The notes: a model not told the origin generated them from the letters alone. A stretch of DNA of 34,413 bases from Prevotella sp. (GCA_024697645.1 JAILFH010000122.1:1-34413); one strand, 5' to 3'. Counted from the first letter of the stretch, positions 18,761 through 28,100 are shown. A program made the numbers and translations.

Positions 18761-19000
18761 ATTATTATTGCGTATATACAAACTTTTTAGATACCATTTG
18801 TCAATTACTTTCATGGTATAAATTTTTAGTTTTTCAGATGGTATTGAAAAGGAGGAAAAGTCCTTTGCTCCTCATATTCAATGGGATCTTCTTAATTTGT
18901 TGGAATTAAAGGCTTAACAACTACGATTTTTGCCGAAAGGGAAAAGAGTTGATTGTTAAGATTTATGTGTTGCATATGTGTTGCATAGATGGCGCTAGCC
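18761..19000. other. AT-rich gap between malQ operator and PAP2 gene
   Basis: No gene is supported here. A weak inverted repeat ATACCAT (18791-18797) / ATGGTAT (18813-18819), with a further ATGGTAT at 18838-18844, may help end the PAP2 transcript. A frame running from 18892 into the PAP2 gene is a shadow of that gene. Confidence 0.4.
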
Positions 19001-19600
19001 TCAAAACATAATAGCCAACGACACTGACTGAGGTCCAAAGGCAACCGCATATTGCGAATGCTCGCCTGTGATTTTATCACCCAGCCAATAGCCTGCCTCT
19101 GTGCCAAGAATACCAATAGCGGCTCCTGCGCAGACATCATACCAATGATGACGGTCGTGTGTAACCCTGTCAATACCCACGAATGTGGCAACGCCATAGC
19201 CTGCTGCAGCAATCCAGGGCGACTTGTGGGCGTATTCCTTATATAATATGTGCGCGCCCGCAAAAGCTGCCATTGTGTGCCCTGATGGGAAGGAATGGTT
19301 GTCGGTCTTGTCAGGTCGCTGTTCGTGAATAGTGTATTTCAGTCCCCAGGTAGTGGCGCAAGAGATGACGTAACTTGCTGCCGAATTTACAACCAACCGC
19401 TTCCATGATGATGAACTCTCCACGCCGCATGCCTTTAACACAAACACAGATGCGAGAGGTGCAAAACGCAGATAATCGCTTGCGCCTTCGGAAATCTCTG
19501 TCGACCCTTCAGAAGTAGAGGAAACAGTCGAAGATTCCTGTGCTATTGCTGAAAGCGGCAATAGCGTCAGAAGGAAGAGTACAATGGTTTGTTTCAGCAT
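19001..19600 (-). CDS. PAP2-family acid phosphatase, exported
   Basis: The 199-residue protein is a PAP2-type phosphatase. A signal peptide ends at about residue 20 (LSAIA). The three catalytic motifs are K88-x6-R95-P (KYTIHEQRP), PSGHT (105-109) and R145-x5-H151-x3-D155. Hydrophobic stretches around 110-140 and 156-173 suggest a membrane-associated domain facing the periplasm. Substrates in this family include lipid pyrophosphates and phosphatidic acid; the substrate here cannot be told. It lies between the malQ operon and the MFS gene on the same strand but is isolated from the MFS gene by a terminator. No role in starch use is evident. Confidence 0.85.
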   Translation of the reverse strand: MLKQTIVLFLLTLLPLSAIAQESSTVSSTSEGSTEISEGASDYLRFAPLASVFVLKACGVESSSSWKRLVVNSAASYVISCATTWGLKYTIHEQRPDKTDNHSFPSGHTMAAFAGAHILYKEYAHKSPWIAAAGYGVATFVGIDRVTHDRHHWYDVCAGAAIGILGTEAGYWLGDKITGEHSQYAVAFGPQSVSLAIMF

Positions 19601-19657
19601 GTAAGTCAGTGGACTATAAGGAGTTAACCCTTGAAGTATTGTTGTTTCTGAAGAGTT

Positions 19658-19695
19658 AAAAAGGCCATCCCCTCTGCTTTGGGGTGGGGATGGCC
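19658..19695 (-). terminator. Terminator of the MFS transporter gene
   Basis: On the minus strand GGCCATCCCC (19695-19686) pairs perfectly with GGGGATGGCC (19672-19663) across a 13-base loop and is followed by five T. It begins about 25 bases after the MFS stop codon. Confidence 0.85.
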
Positions 19696-19720
19696 TATCT
19701 TATAAGAACGATAGAAAAGT

Positions 19721-21022
19721 CTATTTCTTGTCGTGAATGAATCCCACACAGGCAGCACCACACACGAGGAGAACACCGGAAACAATCATCATCGTGGCTG
19801 AATGACCACCAACTAAGTGGAGAATGGTTCCACCACAGATGGCTGCGATGATTTGAGGCAAACAGATGGTGCCATTGAACAGTCCGAGATAGGCACCCAT
19901 GTGGCCATATCCTTGCAGAGCATTTGTGACAAACGTGAACGGCATTGCGAGCATTGCAGCCCAAGCACAACCAATGAGCAGGAATGGGATGATCTGTAAG
20001 TATTGATTCGGAATGAATGGAATGAGGGCGAAGCCAATTCCACCAAGAACCAGGCTGACGGCATAGGCCATCTTTGTGTTCTTGAAACGGGGAAGGATGG
20101 TTGCCCAGACCACAGAACCCATAGCCTGAATAGCATAGAGTACGCCTGTCCAGTTGCCTGCTACCTGATATTCCTCAGAGGAAGAATCGGTGGCGTTCCA
20201 AACAGTTTCGGCAACAGCATCGACTACATAAGTCCACATGTAGAGCAGGGCAGCCCAGCAGAAGAACTGAACGAGTCCTACCTTCCAGAAGGTGGCGGGT
20301 GCATTCTTCAGCAGTGTAATCCAGTCGGCTTTGTCCTCTTTCTCCTCACTTACTGGATTATACTCCAGATAGGTTTTCGGATCCCATTCCTTTACCTTCA
20401 CGGTGGTGTAAATCACACAAAGAATAAGGATGGCGGCTCCGATATAGAACGACCAAACAACTGATGGAGGAACGACACCTGGTTCAGCCACATTGGCAAT
20501 GCCCACGGCAGCGAAAATGTAGGGGAAGAGGAATCCTACCACTGATCCGGCATTGCAAAGGAATGACTGAATGCTGTAGGCCTTAGCCTTCTGCTCTTCG
20601 TTCACCATGTCGCCAACAAGCATCTTGAATGGCTGCATGGCCATATTGATTGATGTGTCGAGCAGCATGAGCATGATGAGTCCAAACATCATCACTGACG
20701 AGACGGCAAGACCGAGTGAACCGGCATTAGGCAGCAGGCACATTACGGCAACAGCCACCAATGCTCCAACGAACAGATAAGGAATGCGGCGACCAAAGCG
20801 GGTCCAAGTCTTGTCGGAAAGGGAACCCACGATGGGTTGCACAAGAATACCCATCAGAGGTGGGAGAATCCAGAAATAACTTAAGTCGTGAGGATCAGCA
20901 CCAAGCGTACGGAAGATTCGCGAGATGTTTCCACTCTGCAGGGCATAGGCAATTTGCACGCCAAAGAATCCAAACGACAGGTTCCAAAGTGCCCAGAAAT
21001 TTAAGTTCGGTTTTTGTTTCAT
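19721..21022 (-). CDS. MFS sugar transporter, probable maltose/maltodextrin carrier
   Basis: The inner-membrane carrier of 433 residues has about twelve hydrophobic segments. The signature GSLSDKTWTRFGRRIPYL (about 66-83) between the second and third segments matches the MFS loop 2-3 motif as found in sucrose/maltose-type (GPH/SUT-like) carriers. A central hydrophilic loop (about 213-240, WDPKTYLEYNPVSEEKEDKADW) separates the two halves. The start at 21022 (MKQKPNLNFWALWN) was preferred over the in-frame ATG at 21043, which would add seven Gly-rich residues unusual for the family. It lies between lacI and the malQ operon, so it probably imports maltose or small dextrins made in the periplasm. 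Substrate is inferred from context. Confidence 0.82.
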   Translation of the reverse strand: MKQKPNLNFWALWNLSFGFFGVQIAYALQSGNISRIFRTLGADPHDLSYFWILPPLMGILVQPIVGSLSDKTWTRFGRRIPYLFVGALVAVAVMCLLPNAGSLGLAVSSVMMFGLIMLMLLDTSINMAMQPFKMLVGDMVNEEQKAKAYSIQSFLCNAGSVVGFLFPYIFAAVGIANVAEPGVVPPSVVWSFYIGAAILILCVIYTTVKVKEWDPKTYLEYNPVSEEKEDKADWITLLKNAPATFWKVGLVQFFCWAALLYMWTYVVDAVAETVWNATDSSSEEYQVAGNWTGVLYAIQAMGSVVWATILPRFKNTKMAYAVSLVLGGIGFALIPFIPNQYLQIIPFLLIGCAWAAMLAMPFTFVTNALQGYGHMGAYLGLFNGTICLPQIIAAICGGTILHLVGGHSATMMIVSGVLLVCGAACVGFIHDKK

Positions 21023-21030
21023 AAGATTTT

Positions 21031-21090
21031 GACCTCCCCCCAACCTCTCTTTTGAGAGGAGGGCCTGCCTGTTTACGGGGAGTGGCAGAC
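21031..21090 (-). other. Nested hairpins in the leader of the MFS gene
   Basis: CCTCTC (21044-21049) pairs with GAGAGG (21054-21059) around TTTT. Outer arms CTGCC (21065-21069) and GGCAG (21084-21088), and CCCC/GGGG tracts, add structure right before the start codon. Similar C-rich/G-rich palindromes are scattered in intergenic DNA of this group as far as I recall, so this may be a copy of an interspersed repeat. The rest of the gap to lacI (21091-21280) is AT-rich and shows no operator copy and no clear promoter. Confidence 0.45.
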
Positions 21091-21280
21091 GTCTTGTTAT
21101 TATTATTTCTTGCTTTTTCCTATTGTTGAATCTTTTTACTCGAAGAATTGTCAGGTGTTAGCACTTTTCAATTGTCCAATTTTTCCTATTGTTCATCTTA
21201 AAGTTATCTAATGTCTTTTATACAGCGTCATCTGAAATGTTAGTATTTTTCAACTGCTGACGTTTAAAGACATTCGGCAA

Positions 21281-22306
21281 TCATCTCGTAGTACCTCTAA
21301 TAATAAGGCGCGTGCGTACGACACGTTTTTCCACATGGTTTGGTTCGAGTTGACCTTCCACTTGCGAGATGAGAATGTTGGCAGCCTCTTCGCCAACTGT
21401 TACTCCTCGCTGTTCGACTGTAGTAAGCATTGGGTCGCATGCAACTGCGCGCTGGCCATTAGTGAATCCGCAGATGGAAATATCTTCTGGAACGCGATAT
21501 CCCAGACGTTTTGCAGTGTAGAGAATGCCGATTGCCGTATCGTCGTTGACGGCAAAGAAGGCATCAGGAATCTCTTCCTGCTGTAGGATGGAGGGCGTAA
21601 TGGCTTCAGCATCAGCACGATTGTCGCAGATATGAACCCATTTTTCTTGTGGTTTCAGTCCTTGACGCAGGAGAGCGTCGCGATAGCCGTTGTAGCGGTT
21701 TTTCGAGATTTCAAGTGTCATCGAAGCGCCATAATAGGCAATGCGCCGGCATCCTGTATTAATGAGATGAGTCACTGCATTGAATGCCCCCATATAGTCG
21801 TCAACCACAACACGCGAAGCATTGACACCAGTGCAAATACGATCATAGAACACCAGTGGCACACCCAAATCAATAAGTTGCTGGAAATGATCGTATTTCT
21901 GCGTATCTTTAGCCTGTGAAACGATGATGCCGCACACTTTGTGCTCGTAGAACGACTTGCAAATTCTTACTTCGCGGTCGTATTGCTCATCGCTTTGTGC
22001 TACCATGATTGAATAACCGTGAGCAGTTGCTTCCTGTTCAATGCCACTCAAGATAGAAGAAAAATAGAAATGGGCAAACTGTGGAATGATTACACCTATA
22101 ATTTTCTGCGGGCGTACGCGCGAATGGCGAAGGGTTTCGGCCACGTAGTTAGGTGTGAAGTTGTGAGCCTGCGCATACGCCTTGATACGTTCACGTTGGG
22201 ACTGACTAATGCGTGGCGAATCCTTCAGGGCTCGCGACACAGTAGCCACAGAAACACCAAGTTCCCGTGCGATATCTTTCATCGTGATAGGCGCAGTTTC
22301 TTTCAT
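21281..22306 (-). CDS. LacI-family transcriptional regulator of the starch locus
   Basis: The 341-residue regulator has an N-terminal helix-turn-helix (8-33, ITMKDIARELGVSVATVSRAL). A hinge helix follows, with Leu59 in VAETLR, the residue type that inserts at the central CG of the operator. The rest is a periplasmic-binding-protein-like effector domain (about 68-341; KIIGVIIPQFAHFYFSSILSGIE, DAFFAVNDDTAIGI, DISICGFTNG). It is divergent from susC. Palindromic sites with central CG lie between the two genes and upstream of malQ, so it most likely controls both operons and itself, presumably sensing maltose or a maltodextrin. B. thetaiotaomicron uses the unrelated SusR instead. The effector is inferred. 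Confidence 0.9.
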   Translation of the reverse strand: MKETAPITMKDIARELGVSVATVSRALKDSPRISQSQRERIKAYAQAHNFTPNYVAETLRHSRVRPQKIIGVIIPQFAHFYFSSILSGIEQEATAHGYSIMVAQSDEQYDREVRICKSFYEHKVCGIIVSQAKDTQKYDHFQQLIDLGVPLVFYDRICTGVNASRVVVDDYMGAFNAVTHLINTGCRRIAYYGASMTLEISKNRYNGYRDALLRQGLKPQEKWVHICDNRADAEAITPSILQQEEIPDAFFAVNDDTAIGILYTAKRLGYRVPEDISICGFTNGQRAVACDPMLTTVEQRGVTVGEEAANILISQVEGQLEPNHVEKRVVRTRLIIRGTTR

Positions 22307-22346
22307 CTTTTTTGGTTTCGTTATTAGGCGGCAATGCTCCTGAATG

Positions 22347-22354
22347 CAAAATTA
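22347..22354 (-). promoter_or_regulatory. lacI promoter, -7 element
   Basis: TAATTTTG on the minus strand (22354-22347) fits TAnnTTTG. No TTG lies 19-21 bases upstream. The distance to the operator core is exactly 56 bases. Confidence 0.55.
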
Positions 22355-22409
22355 TGAAAAACTTGCGACAGGTTGTTACGGCGCTTGCGATTTGTTCACT
22401 ATTTCTCAA

Positions 22410-22423
22410 TGCAAACGTTTGCA
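22410..22423. promoter_or_regulatory. LacI-type operator between lacI and susC
   Basis: TGCAAACGTTTGCA is a perfect 14-bp palindrome with central CG. Its 12-bp core (22411-22422) is identical to the malQ site and lies 56 bases from the -7 elements of both divergent genes. A degenerate related stretch, AACGTTTTTTGC, follows at about 22433. Confidence 0.85.
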
Positions 22424-22478
22424 CATTATTAATAACGTTTTTTGCACGAAAAAAGTACATTTATGTGTGAAGAAATTT

Positions 22479-22486
22479 TATCTTTG
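22479..22486 (+). promoter_or_regulatory. susC operon promoter, -7 element, and 120-nt leader
   Basis: TATCTTTG fits TAnnTTTG. The -33 position holds no TTTG. Transcription would begin near 22493 and give a leader of about 120 nt up to the ATG at 22613. The leader is AT-rich and ends with ATGTAG (22605-22610), a start directly followed by a stop, two bases before the susC ATG. Confidence 0.65.
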
Positions 22487-22612
22487 CACCGTAAATTGTC
22501 TTAATTTGCCTTATTACGAGGTATGAGACACAGCAACCTAAGCATATAGAAAGGCCAATTGAGGCTAAGAATATACTAACAACCAATAATAACTTAAACA
22601 AAAAATGTAGTA

Positions 22613-25567
22613 ATGATGAAGCAGGTAAAAATTATGCCTCAGAGGATGCTCGCATTAATATGTGGGCTGATTCTCTCAGTCACTGCCTTTGCACAGCAAA
22701 TCACTGTGAATGGCAATGTGAAGGATGCTACCGGCGAACCCATTATCGGTGCCACCGTTCGTGTCGCAGGACAGACAGGTGGAGCCATCACCGACTTCGA
22801 CGGTAATTTCCTAGTTCAAGCAAAAAGCGGTGCTACAATTACGGTAAGCTACGTAGGCTATCAGGATGCGCAGGTTGCCGCTGCACCGAGTGTGAACATC
22901 GTACTTCAGGACGACGCGCAACTGCTGAAAGACGTAGTGGTGATCGGTTATGGTACGGTGAAGAAAAGCGATGCCACAGGTTCGGTAATGTCGGTTGAGG
23001 CCGATCAACTGAACAAGGGTTTGGCAACATCGCCGGCAGATCTGCTGCAGGGTAAGACTCCTGGTGTGCAGATTACTACCAATAGTGGTGCTCCTGGCGC
23101 AGGTTCAACAATCCGTATTCGTGGTGGTTCGTCGCTTTCTGCCTCTAACGACCCTCTGATTGTTATCGACGGTCTGCCTATCAGTGGAACAGGCATTTCT
23201 GGTGGTGACGTTCTGAACACTATCAACCCGAACGACATCGAATCGTTCTCAATCCTGAAGGATGCTTCGGCAACCGCTATCTATGGTAGCCGCGCTTCTA
23301 ATGGTGTGATTCTGATTACCACGAAGAAGGGTAAGGCAGGTTCGAAGCCCCGCGTGAACATCGACATGACTGCTACGGTGAAGACCGTTGCCAAGAAAGT
23401 TGATGTACTCGGTGCTGATGCTTTCAGAGATTTCTTCGTAGCCAATTATGGTGACAATGCTGACGCTATGGCAGCATTAGGCAATGCCAACACCGACTGG
23501 CAGGATCAGATTTATCGCACAGCATTCAGTGAGGAAATCAATGCCAGCGTAACAGGTGGCTATGTGACGAAGAGCAAGGCATTCAGCATGCCTTATCGCG
23601 TTAGCGCAGGCTTCCTGAACAATGATGGTACGCTGAAGACCACCAACATGACTCGTGGAACCTTAGGCGTGAACCTTACCCCGACTCTGCTCAACGACCG
23701 TCTGACCATCAACCTGAATGGTAAGGGCGTGTTCACCCACAACGCATTTGCTGATGAGGGTGCTATCGGCCAGGCCGTGAAGTACAATCCTCTGAAGCCC
23801 GTCTACAATGAGGACGGCAGTTATCACTATTGGATGACCAGTGGTCTGCCCAACACAATGGCCCTGCTGAACCCAGTGGCTCAGTTGAACCAGCAGAACA
23901 AGGATTCTTATGTACGTCGTTTCGTGGGCAACGCCCAGTTCGACTACAAGTTCAAGTTCCTCGAAGGTCTCCGTGCCAACCTGAACCTCGGTCTCGACTA
24001 TTCAACCACATCTGGCTGGAATATCACCGAGGAGAACAGTGAAGTTTCTTGGCACAGCAAGGTTGAGAACGGTTGCGGTAGTTGGGAGAAGTACACTCAG
24101 AAGCGTGAGGACAAGACTTTGGAGTTCTACCTCGCATATGCTCGCGAGTTGAAGGAAATCAACAGCCGCTTTGACATCCTCGGTGGTTACAGCTGGCAGC
24201 ACTTCTACAATGAGACTACCGATTACAAGAGAGCAAACGATGGTAGTGGAACTGAATTCTCTACCACTCCGCTCTTCAAGACTGAGAGTTATCTCGTTTC
24301 ATTCTATGGTCGTCTGAACTACACATTCATGGATCGCTACCTCCTCACTGCCACTCTTCGTAACGACGGTACATCGCGCTTCCAGAACAATAAGTGGGGT
24401 CTGTTCCCCTCAGTCGCTCTGGCTTGGCGTATCAGCGAGGAGCCTTTCCTCCGCAATGTTGACTGGCTGTCGAACCTGAAACTCCGTCTGGGTTATGGTG
24501 TTACAGGTCAGCAGAACATCGGACAAGGCGACTATCCTTCTATTCCTACCTACCACACCAATATGGGTGGTTCTTACTACTGGTTCGGTAACAACGTTAT
24601 CGTTCCTATCACTCCGAAGGGCTATGCCGCTCAGATTAAGTGGGAGGAGACCACAACCTATAACATAGGTCTCGACTTCGGTTTCTGGAACAACCGCATC
24701 AACGGTAGTGTTGACGTTTACAAGCGCAAGACTGACGACTTGCTGAACTATGTACCTGTGGCTGGTCTGACCAACCTGACCAACTATCTGCTGCAGAATG
24801 TTGGCGATATGGAGAACAAGGGTATTGAAGTTGCCCTGAACGTAGTGCCTATCGAGAAGAAGGATTTGCGTTGGGAAATCGGCGTGAACGTTGCCTACAA
24901 CAAGAACGAGATTACTCGTCTGACCGCAAGCGACGATCCTACTTATCCCGGCGTTGAGGCAGGTGGTATTTCTGGTGGTGTTGGTAACAATGTTCAGATT
25001 CAGAAAGTGGGCAACCCGCTCAACTCGTTCTATGTATTCCAGCAGGTTTACGACGAGGCTGGCAAGCCCCTCGAAGGTGTCTATGTTGACCGCAACCACG
25101 ACGGACAGATTACCGATGACGACCGCTACGTATACTATAAGCCAGATGCTGATGTGAACATCGGTCTGAACACCGAGTTGAGTTATAAGAAGTGGACGCT
25201 TTCTGCATCACTTCGCTCAAGCCTTGGCAATTATGTTTACAACAACGTACAGTCGGATGCAGAGATGAAGGCAGATATGTGGACCAATAACTTCATTGCC
25301 AACCGCGTTTCTTCTGCTCCTTACACCAATTTCGCTCAGGCTCAGTACAAGAGCGACTACTATGTGCAGAACGCTTCGTTCCTGAAACTCGACAGAGTGA
25401 CACTTGCCTACAACATTTGCGACTGGGCACGCGTTCACTTCACCGCTCAGAACATCTTTACCATTACCAACTATGAAGGTGTAGATCCTGAGGTTGCCGG
25501 TGGTATCGACAACAACATGTATCCGCGTTCTCGCAACTTCCTCGTAGGTGCAAGCTTTAACTTTTAA
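22613..25567 (+). CDS. susC: SusC-like TonB-dependent outer-membrane maltodextrin transporter
   Basis: The 984-residue outer-membrane channel imports starch oligosaccharides using TonB energy. A signal peptide ends near residue 28 (VTAFAQQ). A CarboxypepD-regulatory-like domain (about 31-99, GNVKDATGEPIIGATV), a TonB-box region (KDVVVIGYG, 106-114) and the plug (about 118-235; IRIRGGSSL, ILKDASATAIYGSRASNGVILITTKKG) follow. The beta-barrel ends with the usual aromatic terminus (FLVGASFNF). It forms the SusCD complex with the SusD-like lipoprotein encoded 19 bases downstream. The first ATG was taken; the second, one codon later, is equally good. It is the first gene of the operon and is controlled by the upstream operator. 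Confidence 0.95.
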   Translation: MMKQVKIMPQRMLALICGLILSVTAFAQQITVNGNVKDATGEPIIGATVRVAGQTGGAITDFDGNFLVQAKSGATITVSYVGYQDAQVAAAPSVNIVLQDDAQLLKDVVVIGYGTVKKSDATGSVMSVEADQLNKGLATSPADLLQGKTPGVQITTNSGAPGAGSTIRIRGGSSLSASNDPLIVIDGLPISGTGISGGDVLNTINPNDIESFSILKDASATAIYGSRASNGVILITTKKGKAGSKPRVNIDMTATVKTVAKKVDVLGADAFRDFFVANYGDNADAMAALGNANTDWQDQIYRTAFSEEINASVTGGYVTKSKAFSMPYRVSAGFLNNDGTLKTTNMTRGTLGVNLTPTLLNDRLTINLNGKGVFTHNAFADEGAIGQAVKYNPLKPVYNEDGSYHYWMTSGLPNTMALLNPVAQLNQQNKDSYVRRFVGNAQFDYKFKFLEGLRANLNLGLDYSTTSGWNITEENSEVSWHSKVENGCGSWEKYTQKREDKTLEFYLAYARELKEINSRFDILGGYSWQHFYNETTDYKRANDGSGTEFSTTPLFKTESYLVSFYGRLNYTFMDRYLLTATLRNDGTSRFQNNKWGLFPSVALAWRISEEPFLRNVDWLSNLKLRLGYGVTGQQNIGQGDYPSIPTYHTNMGGSYYWFGNNVIVPITPKGYAAQIKWEETTTYNIGLDFGFWNNRINGSVDVYKRKTDDLLNYVPVAGLTNLTNYLLQNVGDMENKGIEVALNVVPIEKKDLRWEIGVNVAYNKNEITRLTASDDPTYPGVEAGGISGGVGNNVQIQKVGNPLNSFYVFQQVYDEAGKPLEGVYVDRNHDGQITDDDRYVYYKPDADVNIGLNTELSYKKWTLSASLRSSLGNYVYNNVQSDAEMKADMWTNNFIANRVSSAPYTNFAQAQYKSDYYVQNASFLKLDRVTLAYNICDWARVHFTAQNIFTITNYEGVDPEVAGGIDNNMYPRSRNFLVGASFNF

Positions 25568-25586
25568 TCAATAGGAGGATAAGAAT

Positions 25587-27155
25587 ATGAAATTCAATAT
25601 AAAGAAAACCGCTATATTTAGCTTTGCCTTTGCAGCCGCAGTATCCTTCACTTCTTGTGTTGGAGATCTGGACGTAACGCCTATCGATCCCAACCTCGAC
25701 ACTCCGGATAATGTGCTCACAAGCTCAGAGGCATACAACCAACTCCTGGCTAAGTGCTATTCGGCACTTGCAGTGAGTTCGCCTGATGGTGATAGTGGCA
25801 GCCCTGACATCTCGGGTATCGATGGTGGCTTCGGTCAGTATCTGCGTGCCCTTTATAACCTTCAGGAACTCCCCACCGACGAGGCAGTGATTGGCTGGAA
25901 CGACCAGACCATTAAGGACCTTCACGGACTGCAGTGGACTTCGAGCGACGTGTTCGTATCTGCTTGCTACAGCCGCGTGTTCTATCAGATTTCTATCTGC
26001 AATGAAGTAATCCGTCAGATTGACAAAGCCTCGAACGCAAGCGAATCTCTCATGCAGCAGTATCGTGCTGAGGCTCGTGCCCTTCGCGGACTGAGTTATC
26101 TGCATGCTATCGACCTCTTTGGTAATGTTCCCTTCGCTGATGAGAATTCTGAAGTTGGTGGAGCCAATCCCCAGCAGATTAGTCGTGCCGACCTCTTCAC
26201 TTGGATGGTCAAGGACATGGAGGAATGCGCAGAGCAGTTGCCCGCAAGTCCTGAGAAGTATCGTGCTGGCAAGGGTCTGGCTTACATGATTCTGGCTAAA
26301 CTCTATCTGAACGCAAAGGTTTACACAGGCACAGCCAACTATGCTAAGTGTGCTGAGTATTGCCAGAAGATCATCGACCTGGGCTACAAACTCGAATCTT
26401 CTTCTGACTACTACAAGATGTTCTGTGCCGACAACGACCAAATGCTTGGCGTTGGCCACGAAATCATCTTCAGCATTTATCAGGACCACATCAACACTCA
26501 GGCCTATGGTGGTACAACCTATATCGTCTGCGGTGAGATTGGTGGTAACATGGATCCTGCAGCCTATGGTCTTGGAGGTAATGGTTGGGGTGGTCTGCGT
26601 GTAACTCCGCAGTTCGTCGACAAGTTCGATATCACCGACCAGCGTGCACAGTTCTTCACCGACGGTCAGACTAAGACAATTAGTGACCTGAGCAACTTCC
26701 AGAGTGGCTATGCTTTCACGAAGTACACCAACCTGCTGGCTGACGGCACGAAGATGTCTGATGCTAACTCGTTCGTCGACACCGACTTCCCCGTCTTCCG
26801 TCTGGGTGACGTCTATCTGATGCTGGCTGAGTGCCAGGTTGTAGGCGGCGTTTCTTGCGATGGCGTTGCCAAGTTCAACGAAATCCGCAACCGTGCAGGT
26901 GTGGCAAGTATTGCTAACCCCACAGCACAGGACATCCTCGACGAGCGTGCTCGTGAGTTGGCTTGGGAGTGTCATCGTCGTAGTGACCTCGTTCGCTTCG
27001 GTCTGCTCACCAGTTCTGATTACCTCTGGTCCCACAAGGGCATGAACAGCAATGTCGGTACACCTCATGGTGTCGACAGCAAGTATAACCTCTTCCCGTT
27101 GGCTTCGAGCGATATTATTTCGAACCCGAACTTGACGCAAAATGTGGGCTATTAA
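25587..27155 (+). CDS. susD: SusD starch-binding surface lipoprotein
   Basis: The 522-residue lipoprotein binds starch at the cell surface and caps SusC. The start is supported by AGGAGG 9 bases upstream. The signal ends at Cys24 (SFTSC), followed by VGDLD, an acidic stretch compatible with surface export. The N-terminal TPR-like helical part and the C-terminal SusD/RagB domain are both complete; RRSDLVRFG and YLW near the end are diagnostic. It resembles B. thetaiotaomicron SusD itself: ELPTDE-x4-W puts Trp104 at the place of starch-contacting W98, NGW puts Trp334 at W320, and YGGTTYIVCG matches the Y296 region. A starch ligand is therefore well supported. The susE gene starts 36 bases later. 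Confidence 0.95.
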   Translation: MKFNIKKTAIFSFAFAAAVSFTSCVGDLDVTPIDPNLDTPDNVLTSSEAYNQLLAKCYSALAVSSPDGDSGSPDISGIDGGFGQYLRALYNLQELPTDEAVIGWNDQTIKDLHGLQWTSSDVFVSACYSRVFYQISICNEVIRQIDKASNASESLMQQYRAEARALRGLSYLHAIDLFGNVPFADENSEVGGANPQQISRADLFTWMVKDMEECAEQLPASPEKYRAGKGLAYMILAKLYLNAKVYTGTANYAKCAEYCQKIIDLGYKLESSSDYYKMFCADNDQMLGVGHEIIFSIYQDHINTQAYGGTTYIVCGEIGGNMDPAAYGLGGNGWGGLRVTPQFVDKFDITDQRAQFFTDGQTKTISDLSNFQSGYAFTKYTNLLADGTKMSDANSFVDTDFPVFRLGDVYLMLAECQVVGGVSCDGVAKFNEIRNRAGVASIANPTAQDILDERARELAWECHRRSDLVRFGLLTSSDYLWSHKGMNSNVGTPHGVDSKYNLFPLASSDIISNPNLTQNVGY

Positions 27156-27191
27156 TTCATTTGCGAAAACGTATATAAATAAGTAGAAGAT

Positions 27192-28100
27192 ATGAAAGCA
27201 AAATATTTTAAGTCTGGTTTGCTGTTTGCGGCTTTCGCCATGCTGTTCACAGCCTGCGATTCCGACCGCGACGACAATCCTGTGCTCGGTCCGAACAACA
27301 CGGCTACAGAATTTGTACTGAACGAATCTCCCCTCTCCGAGCAATACATCCAGTTGTCGGCTGACAACACCGTGAAACTCACATGGTCGCAGCCTAATTA
27401 CGGTGTGAATACTCCCGTCAACTATAAAGTTCAGGTAGGTCTGGTCGAAAACGGTACCGTGAAATGGAACGAGAACTATCTGGAAACTGGTTTCACCACA
27501 TGCTCTGCTAACGTCAGTGGTGAAGAACTTGCCAAGGCCATCTGCCAAATTGATGGTTTCGCAACCGAAGACGACTATGTAGATATGGGCTTCCGCGAAA
27601 TTGCTATGCGTGTCTGCGCTAATGTTCAGACCACCACTCAGCAAGAGGTCGAGGGCACATCTATCGTTTCAAACTATGTCACCTTCAAGCACATGGCTGC
27701 CTACTGTATGATTCCAAGTCTTGCCTACATCTATGTCATTGGTAACTGCTCTGGTTGGACTGAACCCGCTAAAGCCAATGCTGAGGCTCTTGCAGGCTGG
27801 CGCATCTATGAGACTGAGATTGGAAACAAGTACTTCCACGGTGTTCTCACGATGCCTGACTACACTGGCGACGCTCTGATGTTCCGCTTCTACACCAAAC
27901 TTACAGGTTGGGACGGTGGCGACTCTTATGGATTCAAGGTTGATGACGAGGCTACAAGCATCGAACTGACCGACGGTGTCTACACCGGCGCTGGTATGAC
28001 TGGTAAGGGTGCTTGGTCGATTGCCGACTTCCCTGGTGGCGATCTCGACATCACAGTCGACTTGAATAAGAACACTGTGCGTTTCGAACTTCTGAAATAA
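27192..28100 (+). CDS. susE: SusE-like starch-binding surface lipoprotein
   Basis: The 302-residue lipoprotein has its signal ending at Cys22 (LFTAC). The acidic run DSDRDD directly follows, a strong lipoprotein surface-export signal. An N-terminal SusE/SusF Ig-like domain (about 30-170; VKLTWSQPNYGVNTPVNYKVQVG) is followed by one beta-sandwich module with a starch-binding appearance (about 178-302; YIYVIGNCSGW, WRIYETEIGNKYFHGVL, MFRFYTKL). B. thetaiotaomicron SusE is longer and carries two binding modules, so this version appears reduced to one. It should hold starch at the surface for SusCD. It lies third in the operon, followed by a strong hairpin before susF. Confidence 0.85.
   Translation: MKAKYFKSGLLFAAFAMLFTACDSDRDDNPVLGPNNTATEFVLNESPLSEQYIQLSADNTVKLTWSQPNYGVNTPVNYKVQVGLVENGTVKWNENYLETGFTTCSANVSGEELAKAICQIDGFATEDDYVDMGFREIAMRVCANVQTTTQQEVEGTSIVSNYVTFKHMAAYCMIPSLAYIYVIGNCSGWTEPAKANAEALAGWRIYETEIGNKYFHGVLTMPDYTGDALMFRFYTKLTGWDGGDSYGFKVDDEATSIELTDGVYTGAGMTGKGAWSIADFPGGDLDITVDLNKNTVRFELLK

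Noticed and set aside
18892..19263. 123-residue minus-strand frame overlapping the end of the PAP2 gene
   Set aside because: PAP2 motifs are complete in the other frame up to its stop at 19001; the overlapping frame has no motif and no start signal.
25725..27644. 639-residue open frame on the minus strand
   Set aside because: It lies antisense to susD and susE, whose products are clearly recognisable; the translated frame has no known motif and is a by-product of codon use.
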